Source: Microbacterium sp. USTB-Y (lineage in GTDB: Bacteria; Actinomycetota; Actinomycetes; Actinomycetales; Microbacteriaceae). Taken from it: a DNA stretch of 64,000 nt. Under the pieces are notes generated by a model. The model did no database searches. It was given only the letters and a program-made list of their open reading frames with translations, and was not told the DNA's origin. Position 1 is the first letter of the stretch, and the number at the start of each line of letters is the position of its first letter. A program made the position numbers and the translations under genes. Positions 1 through 8,977 of this stretch are shown one piece after another. Where the stretch lies: positions 248,001 through 312,000 of the forward strand of contig NZ_JAGMTU010000004.1 of NCBI RefSeq assembly GCF_023703415.1, given 5' to 3'.

Positions 1-1
1 C

Positions 2-2188
2 GTGCTCAGCAAGCTCAACGAGGCCGAGGCCTTCGAGACCTTCCTGCAGACCAAGTACGTCGGCCAGAAGCGCTTCTCGCTCGAGGGCGCGGAGTCGCTC
101 GTGCCGCTGCTCGACGAGATCCTGCAGGGCGCGGCCGGGGCGGGCCTCGACGGCGCCGCGATCGGCATGGCGCACCGAGGCCGGCTGAACGTGCTCGCGA
201 ACATCGCGGGCAAGACCTATGGTCAGGTCTTCCGCGAGTTCGAGGGCTCCATGCAGCCGGGCAACCAGCGCGGATCCGGCGACGTGAAGTACCACCTGGG
301 TAAGGAAGGCACCTTCGTCGCCGATGACGGCGCCGAGCTGCCGATCCTCCTCGCGGCCAACCCGTCGCACCTGGAGACCGTGGACGGGGTGCTCGAGGGC
401 ATCACGCGGGCCAAGCAGGACCGCAAGCCGATCGGGACCTTCACCTGGCTGCCGATCCTCGTGCACGGCGACGCGGCCTTCGCCGGCCAGGGCGTCGTCG
501 TGGAGACCCTGCAGATGTCGCAGCTGCGCGGCTACCGCACCGGCGGGACCGTGCACGTCGTGGTCAACAACCAGGTCGGCTTCACCACGCTGCCGAACGA
601 CTCGCGCACCTCCGTGTACGCGACCGACGTCGCCAAGACCATCCAGGCGCCCGTGCTGCACGTGAACGGCGACGACCCCGAGGCCGTGGTGCACGTCGCC
701 CAGCTCGCCTTCGAGTACCGCGAGCGCTTCCACCGCGACATCGTGATCGACCTCGTCTGCTACCGCCGCCGCGGGCACAACGAGGGCGACGACCCGTCGA
801 TGACGCAGCCGCTGATGACCGACCTGATCCAGGCGAAGCGCTCCGTCCGCAGTCTGTACACGGACGCGCTCGTCGGCCGCGGCGACATCACCCAGGAAGA
901 GTACGACCAGGCCAAGGCCGACTTCCAGAACCGCCTGGAGATCGCGTTCGCCGAGACGCACGCGGCGGAGACCGGCGCCACGCCGATCATGCCCGACCTT
1001 CCCCCGGTCGACGCGCAGACGGGATCCCTGGAGTTCTCCGGCGTGCCCGTCGAGGTCGTCCACCTCATCGGCGACGCGCACGCGAACAAGCCCGAGGGCT
1101 TCACCGTGCACCCGAAGCTGCAGCAGGCGATGGCCAAGCGCGTCGACATGAGCCGCAACGGCGGGATCGACTGGGGCTTCGGCGAGCTGCTCGCCTTCGG
1201 GTCCCTGCTGGTCGAGGGCATCCCGGTGCGCCTCGCCGGCCAGGACTCCCGTCGCGGCACCTTCGTGCAGCGCCACGCCGTGCTGCACGACCGCGCGAAC
1301 GGCCAGGAGTGGCTGCCGCTGGCGAACCTCTCCGACAACCAGGCCCGCTTCTTCGTGTACGACTCGCTGCTCAGCGAGTACGCCGCGCTCGGCTTCGAGT
1401 ACGGCTACTCGGTGGAGCGTCCCGAGGCGCTGGTGCTCTGGGAGGCGCAGTTCGGCGACTTCGTCAACGGCGCGCAGTCGGTCATCGACGAGTACATCTC
1501 CGCGGCCGAGCAGAAGTGGGGCCAGCAGTCGAGCGTCGTGCTGCTGCTGCCGCACGGCTACGAGGGTCAGGGACCGGACCACTCCTCGGCGCGCATGGAG
1601 CGCTTCCTGCAGCTGTGCGCGCAGGACAACATGACGGTCGCGCGCCCGTCCACCCCGGCAAGCTACTTCCACCTGCTCCGCCGGCAGGCGTACGCGCGTC
1701 CGCGCCGACCGCTGATCGTCTTCACGCCGAAGGCCATGCTGCGTCTGCGCGGCGCGACCAGCCCGGTGGAGGACTTCACGCAGGGCCGGTTCGAGACGGT
1801 GATCGACGACAGCCGCGAGCTGGACCGGAACGCCGTCAAGCGCGTGATCTTCCACTCCGGCAAGGTGCACTGGGACCTGGTGTCGGAGCTCGAGAAGAAC
1901 CCCAACCCCGAGGTCGCCCTGGTGCGGGTCGAGCAGCTCTACCCGGTGCCGCTGCGCGCCCTGAAGACCGTAGCCGACACATACCCGAACGCCGAGATCG
2001 TCTGGGTCCAGGAGGAGCCGGAGAACCAGGGCGCCTGGCCGTTCCTCGCGCTGCACTTCCAGACCGTGCCGGGCCCGCGCGTCGTGCGCCCGATCACGCG
2101 CCCGGCCTCGGCCGCGCCGTCGACGGGTTCCTCGAAGGTGCACGCCGCGGAGCAGGCCGATCTGATCGCGCGGGCACTGACCCTCTGA
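2..2188 (+). CDS. kgd: Multifunctional 2-oxoglutarate dehydrogenase/decarboxylase, C-terminal part (5' end outside window)
   Basis: Thiamine-diphosphate-dependent E1 portion of the 2-oxoglutarate dehydrogenase complex of the TCA cycle. About 728 residues are visible, and the reading frame is open at the left window edge, so the GTG at position 2 is not the true start. The segment EAEAFETFLQTKYVGQKRF at the beginning is the usual entry into the E1 domain. HGDAAFAGQG (visible residues about 155-164), followed by a VVNNQVGFTT segment, is the ThDP-binding region. In actinobacteria this E1 is fused behind an E2-like succinyltransferase domain to give a protein of roughly 1,200 residues, so about 500 residues are probably missing here. 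That fusion is inferred from the family, because only the E1 part can be seen. Confidence 0.95.
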   Translation: MLSKLNEAEAFETFLQTKYVGQKRFSLEGAESLVPLLDEILQGAAGAGLDGAAIGMAHRGRLNVLANIAGKTYGQVFREFEGSMQPGNQRGSGDVKYHLGKEGTFVADDGAELPILLAANPSHLETVDGVLEGITRAKQDRKPIGTFTWLPILVHGDAAFAGQGVVVETLQMSQLRGYRTGGTVHVVVNNQVGFTTLPNDSRTSVYATDVAKTIQAPVLHVNGDDPEAVVHVAQLAFEYRERFHRDIVIDLVCYRRRGHNEGDDPSMTQPLMTDLIQAKRSVRSLYTDALVGRGDITQEEYDQAKADFQNRLEIAFAETHAAETGATPIMPDLPPVDAQTGSLEFSGVPVEVVHLIGDAHANKPEGFTVHPKLQQAMAKRVDMSRNGGIDWGFGELLAFGSLLVEGIPVRLAGQDSRRGTFVQRHAVLHDRANGQEWLPLANLSDNQARFFVYDSLLSEYAALGFEYGYSVERPEALVLWEAQFGDFVNGAQSVIDEYISAAEQKWGQQSSVVLLLPHGYEGQGPDHSSARMERFLQLCAQDNMTVARPSTPASYFHLLRRQAYARPRRPLIVFTPKAMLRLRGATSPVEDFTQGRFETVIDDSRELDRNAVKRVIFHSGKVHWDLVSELEKNPNPEVALVRVEQLYPVPLRALKTVADTYPNAEIVWVQEEPENQGAWPFLALHFQTVPGPRVVRPITRPASAAPSTGSSKVHAAEQADLIARALTL

Positions 2189-2197
2189 GCCGCCCGC

Positions 2198-3550
2198 TCA
2201 GCCGTCCGACGCGGCGTCCCGGTTCTCCGGGGCGCCGCGTCGCCGTTTCCGGCCGCGGCGCACGAGGGTCACCGCGACGGCGATGACGGCGACCACGGCG
2301 GGCACCAGGAGCGCGGCGCCCGCGAGCAGGAGCAGCCCGATCGTGCACACCGAGGCGACCACGGCCATCCACCATCCGGGGGTGCGCCGCGGGAGGATCC
2401 TGATCGCGGCGATCATGCCGACCGTGTACACGGCGACCATGCTCGCCGTGTGGATGAGGATGAACGGCTGCAGGTCGAACCCCGTCGCCCAGGACACCGC
2501 GAAGTACGCGAGCACGAGCGTCATCGACAGCAGCAGCGCACGCCGGGGAACCGCGCCGGACTCGGCGCCGCGGGCGAACCACCGCGGCAGGTCGCCGTTC
2601 ACGGCGAGCGACGCGCCGAGCTTGCCGAACGCCGCGAGGTAGACGTTGAGCACGCCGAGCGCCACGACCGCCGACACGACGCCGATGAGGGCCGGCGCCG
2701 CGCGCACACCGCCCGCCTCGGCGAGGTCCAGCAGCACGACGTCGCCGCGCCCCGATCGCTCCCCCAGCGCTCCGACCGTGACGATCTGCAGCGCCAGATA
2801 GCTCCCGCCCGCGAGCACCAGCGTGATCGCGGTCGCCAGCGGGATGGTGCGCCTCGGGCGGGCGAACTCGCCGGAGATGTGCGTGCCCACCTCCCAGCCC
2901 GCGAAGGCCCACACGAACATCACGATCGCCGTGCCGACGCCGCCCCAGCCGTGCGGCAGGAACGGCGTGAAGCTCTCCGGGCGCACGGCGGGCGCGGCGA
3001 CCGCGACGACGATGACGACGATCGCGAGCAGCAGGCCGGTGAGCACGAGCTGGAGCCAGCCGGTGAGCCGCACCCCGAACAGGTTCGCGACGAACGGCAC
3101 AACGAGGAATCCCAGGGCGAGCCACGGGATCGCCGCGCGGTCGATCCCGACGACGGTCGCGATGTACCGGGCGCCGAGGACGGCCACGACCGGGCCGCCC
3201 GCGGCCACGCCGAAGAGGAACCAGTAGCCCGTGGCCCGCGCCGCGGTGGGTCCGAGCGCGGTGCGCGCGTAGCTGGCGACGCCTCCGGGGTCGGGATGGC
3301 GCGCCGCGAGGGCGGCGAACGCGCCGGCGAGCGGCACGGCGAGCAGGGTGATGACCCCGACCGCGACGAGGCTGGCGGGGCCGGCGGTCGCGCTCGCGAG
3401 CCCGGGCAGCACCAGGAGCCCGGTGCCGAGCACGGACGCGAGATACAGGGCGATGCCCTGCGCGAGACCGAGCCCGGACGGCGCACCCGGCTGCGCGAGG
3501 CCGCCGAGATCGGTGCCGTCCGATCCCTCGGCGGGACGGAGTGCGGTCAT
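2198..3550 (-). CDS. APC-superfamily amino acid permease
   Basis: Integral membrane transporter of 450 residues with about 12 hydrophobic segments. It begins with the glycine-rich first helix typical of the APC superfamily (LASVLGTGLLVLPGL, about residues 38-52). The FVWAFAGWEVGTHISGEF stretch matches the helix 6 region that lines the substrate path in this fold. Length and layout fit YjeH-like amino acid exporters or importers, but the substrate cannot be read from sequence. The C-terminus is a short arginine-rich cytoplasmic tail. The Eis-like acetyltransferase gene lies 29 bases upstream on the same strand, so the two are probably co-transcribed. The gene converges on kgd with only a 9-base gap. 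Confidence 0.85.
   Translation of the reverse strand: MTALRPAEGSDGTDLGGLAQPGAPSGLGLAQGIALYLASVLGTGLLVLPGLASATAGPASLVAVGVITLLAVPLAGAFAALAARHPDPGGVASYARTALGPTAARATGYWFLFGVAAGGPVVAVLGARYIATVVGIDRAAIPWLALGFLVVPFVANLFGVRLTGWLQLVLTGLLLAIVVIVVAVAAPAVRPESFTPFLPHGWGGVGTAIVMFVWAFAGWEVGTHISGEFARPRRTIPLATAITLVLAGGSYLALQIVTVGALGERSGRGDVVLLDLAEAGGVRAAPALIGVVSAVVALGVLNVYLAAFGKLGASLAVNGDLPRWFARGAESGAVPRRALLLSMTLVLAYFAVSWATGFDLQPFILIHTASMVAVYTVGMIAAIRILPRRTPGWWMAVVASVCTIGLLLLAGAALLVPAVVAVIAVAVTLVRRGRKRRRGAPENRDAASDG
2207..2242 (+). terminator. Hairpin, probable terminator for kgd overlapping the convergent permease end
   Basis: Two 16-base arms (2207-2222 and 2227-2242) pair with a single G:T wobble around a TTCT loop, followed by CCGTTTCC. 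It lies 19 bases after the kgd stop and inside the last codons of the convergent permease gene. No long T run follows, as is common in high-GC actinobacteria. Confidence 0.55.
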
Positions 3551-3579
3551 GCCCTCACCCTAGGGAGGGGGCCGGACAT

Positions 3580-4887
3580 TCAGTACCAGATGGTGAGCGC
3601 AGGCGCCGCGGCCGTGCCGAACGCGTCCTGGATCGACGCCGCCGCCTCCGCCGATGCGGAGATCCGCCCGGCGGCCCACAGCGCGATCGCGCTCACGCCG
3701 CCCAGGTACAGCGACGACAGCGCGTCGACCCCCAGCTCCACGTCCGGGGCGTCCGACGTCGCCTCCACGACCGCGTCGCCCTCCGCATCGACCCGCAGCC
3801 GCCAGGATCCCTCGGCGAGCCCGAGCGGATCCGTCACCCGCAGCACGAGATCGACCGGGGTGCGGTAGGCGCGCGCGGCGAGCGCCGCGGGGACGTCCAG
3901 GATCCGGAGCCAGCCGTGGTCGTGGACGGTCGTCTGCACGGCGCGCTGGTCGGCGACGAGCCAGGGCAGCGGATCGTCCAGCGGACGCAGGTCGGCGTGC
4001 ACCGTGCGGATCAGATCGTGGTTCAGCGCGAAGGCCCAGAGGGCGCGCAGCGCCTCCGGGGTCTCTGCGTCGAGGTGGCGGATCGCGAGATCGGCGCCGA
4101 ACTCGTCGGGGAGCATGTCGAGCGTGTAGGCCAGCACACCCCGGGTCACCCCGTCGGCGTCGACGGCCCTCACTCCGCGGACTGCCCGGGACCGCTCGTC
4201 CCCCGGCGTGAGTCCCGCCATGCGCAGCCAGCGCAGCGGCCACCCCGGGACATCGCCGGCCCGGCCGAGACGGGCGCGCTCGTGCACCTCGTCGAGGGCT
4301 TTCCTGAGGGCCTCCGGCTCGAGGTACTCGACCGTCGGGAGTGCGTCTGTCACCGGCAGCCGGATGCCGCCGGCGCGCCGGGCGTCGACGCGCAGGTGCG
4401 CGACCGGGATCGCGGGGCCGAAGCCGTAGCGCCCGTAGATCGTCGCCTCGGTGGCCGTGAGCCCCGCGATGGGAACGCCCGCGGCGGCCGCGGCGCGCAG
4501 CTCGCCCTCCAGGAGGTTGCGCGCGATGCCGCGCCGACGGTGGGTGGCCGCGACCGTGACGATGCTGATCGCCCACATGTCCACGTGCGCGCCGGGAGCG
4601 CCCGGCACCGTCATGGGCGTCACCCAGGAGTCGACGGTCGCCACCGGGAGCTCGATCCCCGGGGCGTAGACGCCGATGTTGCGCCGGAGCGCCATCATCT
4701 CGCCCATCAGGCGGATCGCGTCGTCGTCGGGCTCCTTGTCCAGGAAGCCCCTCGCGTCGGCACGGGCGAACCCGCGCAGCTGCGCCGGATCCGCCACATC
4801 GACCACGCGGTAGTCGAGCTGGGACGCGCTCAGCCGCTCCCGCGAGAGCGCGTCGACGGGGATGTCACGGGCGTCGAGGTCTGCCAT
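3580..4887 (-). CDS. Eis-like GNAT-family N-acetyltransferase
   Basis: Acetyl-CoA-dependent N-acetyltransferase of 435 residues. Its layout is that of the Eis family: an N-terminal GNAT domain, a second degenerate GNAT domain, and a C-terminal SCP2-like domain. The acetyl-CoA loop is VTVAATHRRRGIARNLL (about residues 112-128), followed by EATIYGRYGFG, a strongly conserved Eis segment. The protein ends in TIWY. In Eis the terminal carboxylate sits in the active site, so an intact C-terminus fits an active enzyme. Mycobacterial Eis acetylates aminoglycosides and lysine side chains, but the substrate here is unknown. A GAGG motif a few bases upstream supports the ATG at 4887. It is probably transcribed together with the permease that follows. 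Confidence 0.85.
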   Translation of the reverse strand: MADLDARDIPVDALSRERLSASQLDYRVVDVADPAQLRGFARADARGFLDKEPDDDAIRLMGEMMALRRNIGVYAPGIELPVATVDSWVTPMTVPGAPGAHVDMWAISIVTVAATHRRRGIARNLLEGELRAAAAAGVPIAGLTATEATIYGRYGFGPAIPVAHLRVDARRAGGIRLPVTDALPTVEYLEPEALRKALDEVHERARLGRAGDVPGWPLRWLRMAGLTPGDERSRAVRGVRAVDADGVTRGVLAYTLDMLPDEFGADLAIRHLDAETPEALRALWAFALNHDLIRTVHADLRPLDDPLPWLVADQRAVQTTVHDHGWLRILDVPAALAARAYRTPVDLVLRVTDPLGLAEGSWRLRVDAEGDAVVEATSDAPDVELGVDALSSLYLGGVSAIALWAAGRISASAEAAASIQDAFGTAAAPALTIWY

Positions 4888-4946
4888 GACCTCAGCCTAA
4901 CCACGGCCGACGACGCGGCGTCGGCCTCCCGGCGCGGTGGGATGCG

Positions 4947-5192
4947 TCAGTGCGCGGCGGCCTGCACGGCCCGCAGGCGGGCGAGCACCTGATCGCGCAG
5001 CTCCTCGGGCGCGGTCTCCTTGCACGCTCGCGACACGACCTCGGTCAGCGTGGTGGCGACCAGCGCCTCCTCGGCGCAGGACGGGCAGTTGTCGAGATGC
5101 TCGCGGATGTCGGAATGCTCCGTCTTGCACATCTCGTTGCGGAGGTACTCCTCCAGGTCCTGCCGCGCCTTGGCGCATCCGCAGTCCGTCAT
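4947..5192 (-). CDS. RsrA/RshA-type zinc-binding anti-sigma factor
   Basis: Small cytoplasmic anti-sigma factor (81 residues) expected to hold the preceding SigH-type sigma factor inactive until disulfide stress. The zinc-binding anti-sigma signature HxxxCxxC is at residues 32-39 (HLDNCPSC). Upstream cysteines at 4 and 6 supply the remaining ligand; C6 aligns best with the redox-active Cys11 of Streptomyces RsrA. The ATG overlaps the stop of the sigma gene (ATGA), which points to translational coupling and roughly equal synthesis. Gene pairs of this kind are usually autoregulated by the sigma factor. Confidence 0.9.
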   Translation of the reverse strand: MTDCGCAKARQDLEEYLRNEMCKTEHSDIREHLDNCPSCAEEALVATTLTEVVSRACKETAPEELRDQVLARLRAVQAAAH

Positions 5193-5863
5193 TTCGTGCT
5201 CCTCGTGCCGGCCGCGGCGATGCCTCGCTCCGCGGCGTAGTCCGCCAGCAGCTCCCGCAGCATGCGTCGCCCGCGGTGCAGGCGGCTCATGACGGTGCCG
5301 ATGGGGGTCTTCATGATGTCGGCGATCTCCTGGTAGGCGAAGCCCTCGACGTCCGCGAGGTACACCGCCAGCCGGAAGTCCTCCGGGACCGCCTGCAGCG
5401 CCTCCTTGACCACGGAGGCGGGCATGCGGTCGATCGCCTCGGCCTCGGCCGAGCGGCTGTGCGAGGCCGTGGTCGACTCGGCGCCGCCGAGCTGCCAGTC
5501 CTCGAGCTCGTCGATCGTGCCCTGATAGGGCTCGCGCTGCCGTTTGCGATAAATGTTGATATAGGTGTTCGTCAGGATCCGGTAGAGCCACGCCTTCAGG
5601 TTGGTGCCCTGAGTGAAGCTCGACCACGAGGCGAACGCCTTCACGAAGGTCTCCTGCACGAGGTCCGCGGCGTCGGCCGGATTGCGCGTCATGCGCATGG
5701 CGGCGGCGTAGAGCTGATCCATGAAGGGGATCGCCTGCTCCTCGAATTCCCGGCGCGCGGAAGACTCCGCGTCCGGCTGCGCGTCCAGCGGTGCCTGATC
5801 GTTCATCGCCAGCCAGTCTAGGCCGAAGACCTCCCCGGGCACCCGCTCGAGCGTCGCCAGCAT
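5189..5863 (-). CDS. sigH: ECF RNA polymerase sigma factor, SigH/SigR family
   Basis: Extracytoplasmic-function sigma factor that directs RNA polymerase to thiol-oxidative and heat stress genes. It carries sigma region 2 ([17 protein letters not shown]) and region 4 ([19 protein letters not shown], then [14 protein letters not shown]). The ATG at 5863 is chosen because AAGGA lies 7 bases upstream, giving 224 residues. A second in-frame ATG at 5806 (205 residues, MNDQAPL) has no clear ribosome-binding site but matches the usual family length, so two isoforms are possible. The gene overlaps the anti-sigma gene by 4 bases and is divergent from aroA across 63 bases. No clear GGAAT/GTT autoregulatory promoter was found in that gap. 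Confidence 0.92.
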   Translation of the reverse strand: MLATLERVPGEVFGLDWLAMNDQAPLDAQPDAESSARREFEEQAIPFMDQLYAAAMRMTRNPADAADLVQETFVKAFASWSSFTQGTNLKAWLYRILTNTYINIYRKRQREPYQGTIDELEDWQLGGAESTTASHSRSAEAEAIDRMPASVVKEALQAVPEDFRLAVYLADVEGFAYQEIADIMKTPIGTVMSRLHRGRRMLRELLADYAAERGIAAAGTRSTK

Positions 5864-5926
5864 GAACCCGTCCTTCTCCGTCTTCCCGCGGCCTCCGATC
5901 GGAGCCCTTCAGTAGGGTAGGAACCG

Positions 5927-7264
5927 ATGAGCGCTTCGACGTATTCCCCCGCACCCCGCGGCCGCTGGATCGCGCCCCAGGCCACCGGCGCCGTGGACGC
6001 CCGGCTGCACGTGCCGGGATCCAAGTCGCTCACGAACAGGGAGCTCGTCCTCGCGGCGATCGCCGACGGCCCGGGGCTCGTCACCGCTCCCCTGCACTCG
6101 GACGACTCCGCACGCATGATCGACGCCCTGCGCGCCCTCGGGGTCGGCGTCGAGGAGCAGCCGGGATCGGGCGGGTTCGGGCCCGACCTGAGGATCTCCC
6201 CCGCGCGTCTGCGCGGCGGCGCGACGATCGACTGCGGCCAGGCCGGCACCGTCATGCGCTTCATCGCCCCGCTCGCCGGGCTCGCGGACGGCGACGTGCT
6301 GATCACCGCGCACGAGACCGCGCTGCACCGTCCGATGGGTGCGATGATCCACGCACTGCGCGACCTCGGTGTCGACGTCGAGGACCACGGCAGCTGGTCG
6401 CTGCCGTTCACGATCCGCGGGCGGGGCCACATCCGCGGGGGCCGCGTGGAGATCGACGCCTCCGCGTCCAGCCAGTTCGTCTCGGGCCTGCTGCTCGCCG
6501 CGCCCCGCTTCGACGTGGGCCTGCACCTGGTGCACACCGGCGCCCGGCTGCCCAGCATGCCGCACATCGACATGACGGTCGAGACGCTGACCCGACGCGG
6601 CATCAAGGTCTCCCGGCCGGCCCCGGGCGAATGGATGGTCGAGGCCGGCGTGCCGCGCGCCCGCGAGATCGCGATCGAGCCCGATCTCTCCAACGCGGCC
6701 CCCTTCCTGGCCGCGGCTCTCGTCCTCGGCGGCGAGGTCTCGATCTCGGGCTGGCCCGCCCGGTCCACGCAGCCCGGGGCACTGCTGCCGGAGCTGCTCA
6801 CCCCCCTCGGTGCCGAGATCCACCGCGCGGGCGACGTGCTCACGGTGCGCGGCACCGGCGCGATCCGCGGCGGCGAGTTCGACCTGTCCGAGGCAGGCGA
6901 GCTCGCCCCCACCTTCGTCGGGCTGGCCGCCCTGGCCGACGGGCCGACCACGATCACCGGGATCGGGCACATCCGGCTGCACGAGACCGACCGGATCGCC
7001 GCGCTCGCCGGCAACCTGCGCGCCCTGGGCGGCGAGGCGGAGGAGCTCGAGGACGGCATCCGGATCCTTCCCCGCGCCCTCCGCGGCGGCACCTGGCCGG
7101 CCCATCACGACCACCGCATGGCGACGACCGGAGCGCTCATCGGCCTGCGCGTGCCCGGCGTCGAGATCGACGAGATCGGCACCACCGCGAAGACCCTGCC
7201 CGAGTTCACCCAGCTGTGGACCCGCCTGCTGGCCGCTCCCGCGACGAGGAGCGAGACCGCGTGA
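5927..7264 (+). CDS. aroA: 3-phosphoshikimate 1-carboxyvinyltransferase (EPSP synthase)
   Basis: Transfers the enolpyruvyl group of phosphoenolpyruvate to shikimate-3-phosphate, the sixth step of the shikimate pathway to aromatic amino acids. At 445 residues it has the family's usual length. The N-terminal substrate loop VPGSKSLTNREL (about residues 29-40) carries the essential lysine (K33). DCGQAGTVMRF is the PEP-site segment, and HDHRMA near residue 390 is another conserved active-site stretch. AGGAA sits 5 bases before the ATG. The gene overlaps rsgA by 4 bases (GTGA), and an aroA-rsgA pair next to sigH is conserved in actinobacteria. Confidence 0.96.
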   Translation: MSASTYSPAPRGRWIAPQATGAVDARLHVPGSKSLTNRELVLAAIADGPGLVTAPLHSDDSARMIDALRALGVGVEEQPGSGGFGPDLRISPARLRGGATIDCGQAGTVMRFIAPLAGLADGDVLITAHETALHRPMGAMIHALRDLGVDVEDHGSWSLPFTIRGRGHIRGGRVEIDASASSQFVSGLLLAAPRFDVGLHLVHTGARLPSMPHIDMTVETLTRRGIKVSRPAPGEWMVEAGVPRAREIAIEPDLSNAAPFLAAALVLGGEVSISGWPARSTQPGALLPELLTPLGAEIHRAGDVLTVRGTGAIRGGEFDLSEAGELAPTFVGLAALADGPTTITGIGHIRLHETDRIAALAGNLRALGGEAEELEDGIRILPRALRGGTWPAHHDHRMATTGALIGLRVPGVEIDEIGTTAKTLPEFTQLWTRLLAAPATRSETA

Positions 7265-8328
7265 GCTGGCTGGACGACGACGGCGACGACGAGCTCGACG
7301 ACTTCGACGAGTCGCAGATCCGGACGCGTCCGAATCCGAAGGCCAACCGGCCGCGCACCAAGCGCCGTCCCGCGCACGCGGACGCCGAGGTCGGACGCGT
7401 GCTGGGCGTGGACCGCGGACGCTACGCCGTGCTCCTCGGCGAGGGGACCGACGACGAGCGCACCATCACCGCGGCACGCGCGCGCGAGCTGCGCCGCACC
7501 CCGATCGTCACGGGCGACGCCGCGCGCGTGGTCGGAGACCTCACCGGCGAGGAGGGCACGCTCGGCAGGATCGTCGGAATACTCGACCGCTCCTCGCTGC
7601 TGCGTCGCAGCGCGGACGACACCGATCAGGTGGAGCGCGTCATCGTCGCGAACGCTGACCAGATGCTCATCGTGGTCGCCGCGGCGGATCCTGAGCCGCG
7701 TGAGCGGCTCGTGGACCGCTACCTCGTCGCGGCGCTCGACGCCGGGATCCGCCCGCTGCTCGTCGTCACCAAGACGGACCTGGCCGATCCTTCCGAGTTC
7801 CTGAAGCACTTCGACGGCCTCGATCTGCAGGTCTTCACGAGCGCTCAGGGCGAGATGCCCGTCGACGAGATCGGGGCGGCGCTCATCGGGCACTCCACGG
7901 TGTTCGTCGGGCACTCCGGAGTCGGCAAGTCCACGCTCGTCAACGCCCTCGTCCCGGGCGCCGGGCGTGCGACGGGCCACGTGAACGAGGTGACCGGGCG
8001 AGGCAGGCACACCTCCTCCTCGACGGTGTCGCTGCGCTACATCGCCCCGGAGCTCAGCCCCGGCACGCCCCTCGGCTCGGGCTGGGTCATCGACACCCCC
8101 GGCGTGCGGTCGTTCGGGCTCGGTCACGTGGATCCGCAGAACATCCTGGCGGCGTTCACCGAGCTCGCGACGATCGCCGAGAACTGCCCGCGCGGCTGCA
8201 CGCACCGTGCGGACGCCGAGGACTGCGCGCTGAACGAGGCGGCCGCCGACGGCGCCCTCGGGGACGCGGGGCTGGCGCGGCTGGAGTCGCTGCAGCGGCT
8301 GCTCGCGACCTTCGCCGACAAGCTCTGA
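7261..8328 (+). CDS. rsgA: Ribosome small subunit-dependent GTPase A
   Basis: Circularly permuted GTPase (355 residues) that acts late in 30S subunit maturation. After an acidic N-terminus and an OB-fold region, the G motifs come in the permuted order: TKTDLAD (G4), then GHSGVGKST (G1, P-loop), then DTPG (G3). The C-terminal zinc knuckle CPRGCTHRADAEDC provides the Cys/His ligands. The GTG at 7261 overlaps the aroA stop (GTGA), so it is probably translated by coupling; longer upstream extensions in this frame run antisense-like through aroA and were discarded. The long inverted repeat downstream may terminate this unit. Confidence 0.95.
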   Translation: MSWLDDDGDDELDDFDESQIRTRPNPKANRPRTKRRPAHADAEVGRVLGVDRGRYAVLLGEGTDDERTITAARARELRRTPIVTGDAARVVGDLTGEEGTLGRIVGILDRSSLLRRSADDTDQVERVIVANADQMLIVVAAADPEPRERLVDRYLVAALDAGIRPLLVVTKTDLADPSEFLKHFDGLDLQVFTSAQGEMPVDEIGAALIGHSTVFVGHSGVGKSTLVNALVPGAGRATGHVNEVTGRGRHTSSSTVSLRYIAPELSPGTPLGSGWVIDTPGVRSFGLGHVDPQNILAAFTELATIAENCPRGCTHRADAEDCALNEAAADGALGDAGLARLESLQRLLATFADKL

Positions 8329-8391
8329 CGGCCGACGCCCGGCGCCCGGGCCCCGTGCCCTGTGTCCCGTGCCCCGTCGACCCGACAACTG

Positions 8392-8466
8392 ACCGCGAGA
8401 CCGAACCTGCGTCGCGAGACCGCGTGATTCCGCCTCGGTCTCGCGACGCAGGTTCGGTCTCGCGGT
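8392..8466. repeat. Perfect 31-bp inverted repeat (hairpin of about 75 bp)
   Basis: Arms 8392-8422 and 8436-8466 are perfect reverse complements separated by 13 bases. Each arm contains two copies of CGCGAGACCG separated by 9 bases. It lies in the 163-base gap between rsgA and the peroxiredoxin gene. It is far longer than an ordinary terminator stem and has no trailing T run. It could be a dispersed palindromic element of the REP type, a miniature element, or a terminator for rsgA. The rest of the gap (8329-8391) is C/G-rich with short CCCGTGCC-like echoes. Confidence 0.9.
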
Positions 8467-8491
8467 TGGTGGATCCGGGTAGCCTGGACGG

Positions 8492-8968
8492 GTGACTGAG
8501 CAGCGCCTCGAACCCGGAAACACCGCCCCCGACTTCACCCTGCAGGATCAGGACGGCGCGTCCGTCTCCCTGCACGACCTGCGCGGCAGGAAGGTGATCC
8601 TGTACTTCTACCCGGCGGCGATGACGCCGGGCTGCACGACCGAGGCCTGCGACTTCCGCGACAGCCTGTCGTCGCTGCAGAGCGCGGGGTACGCCGTCCT
8701 CGGCGTCTCCCGCGACGAGGTCGCGAAGCTGAAGAAGTTCGCCGAGCGCGACGGGCTGTCCTTCCCCCTGCTCAGCGACGCCGACCTCGCCGTGCACCGC
8801 GCCTACGGGGTGTGGGGCGAGAAGAAGAACTACGGCAAGGTCGTCCAGGGCGTCATCCGCTCGACCTTCGTCATCGACGAGGACGGGGTCGTCGAGCACG
8901 CGCTGTACAACGTCAAGGCCACGGGCCACGTGGCCCGGATCCGCAAGCTGGTCGGGCTCGCCGCCTGA
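8492..8968 (+). CDS. bcp: Thioredoxin-dependent thiol peroxidase, Bcp/PrxQ type
   Basis: Peroxiredoxin of 158 residues that reduces hydrogen peroxide and organic hydroperoxides at the expense of thioredoxin. The catalytic motif PGCTTEACDF holds the peroxidatic Cys48 and the resolving Cys53 five residues later, which is the PrxQ arrangement with an intramolecular disulfide. The start is GTG at 8492. No strong ribosome-binding site is visible, and TAGCCT lies 7 bases before the GTG (8480-8485), so a short or absent leader is possible. It is transcribed alone, and a small membrane-protein gene converges on it after 9 bases. Confidence 0.94.
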   Translation: MTEQRLEPGNTAPDFTLQDQDGASVSLHDLRGRKVILYFYPAAMTPGCTTEACDFRDSLSSLQSAGYAVLGVSRDEVAKLKKFAERDGLSFPLLSDADLAVHRAYGVWGEKKNYGKVVQGVIRSTFVIDEDGVVEHALYNVKATGHVARIRKLVGLAA

Positions 8969-8977
8969 CCGCGCCGC

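Noticed and set aside
5806..5863. sigH starting at the downstream ATG (5806)
   Set aside because: That ATG has no ribosome-binding site, while the one at 5863 has AAGGA at good spacing. The shorter form stays possible and is mentioned with the gene.
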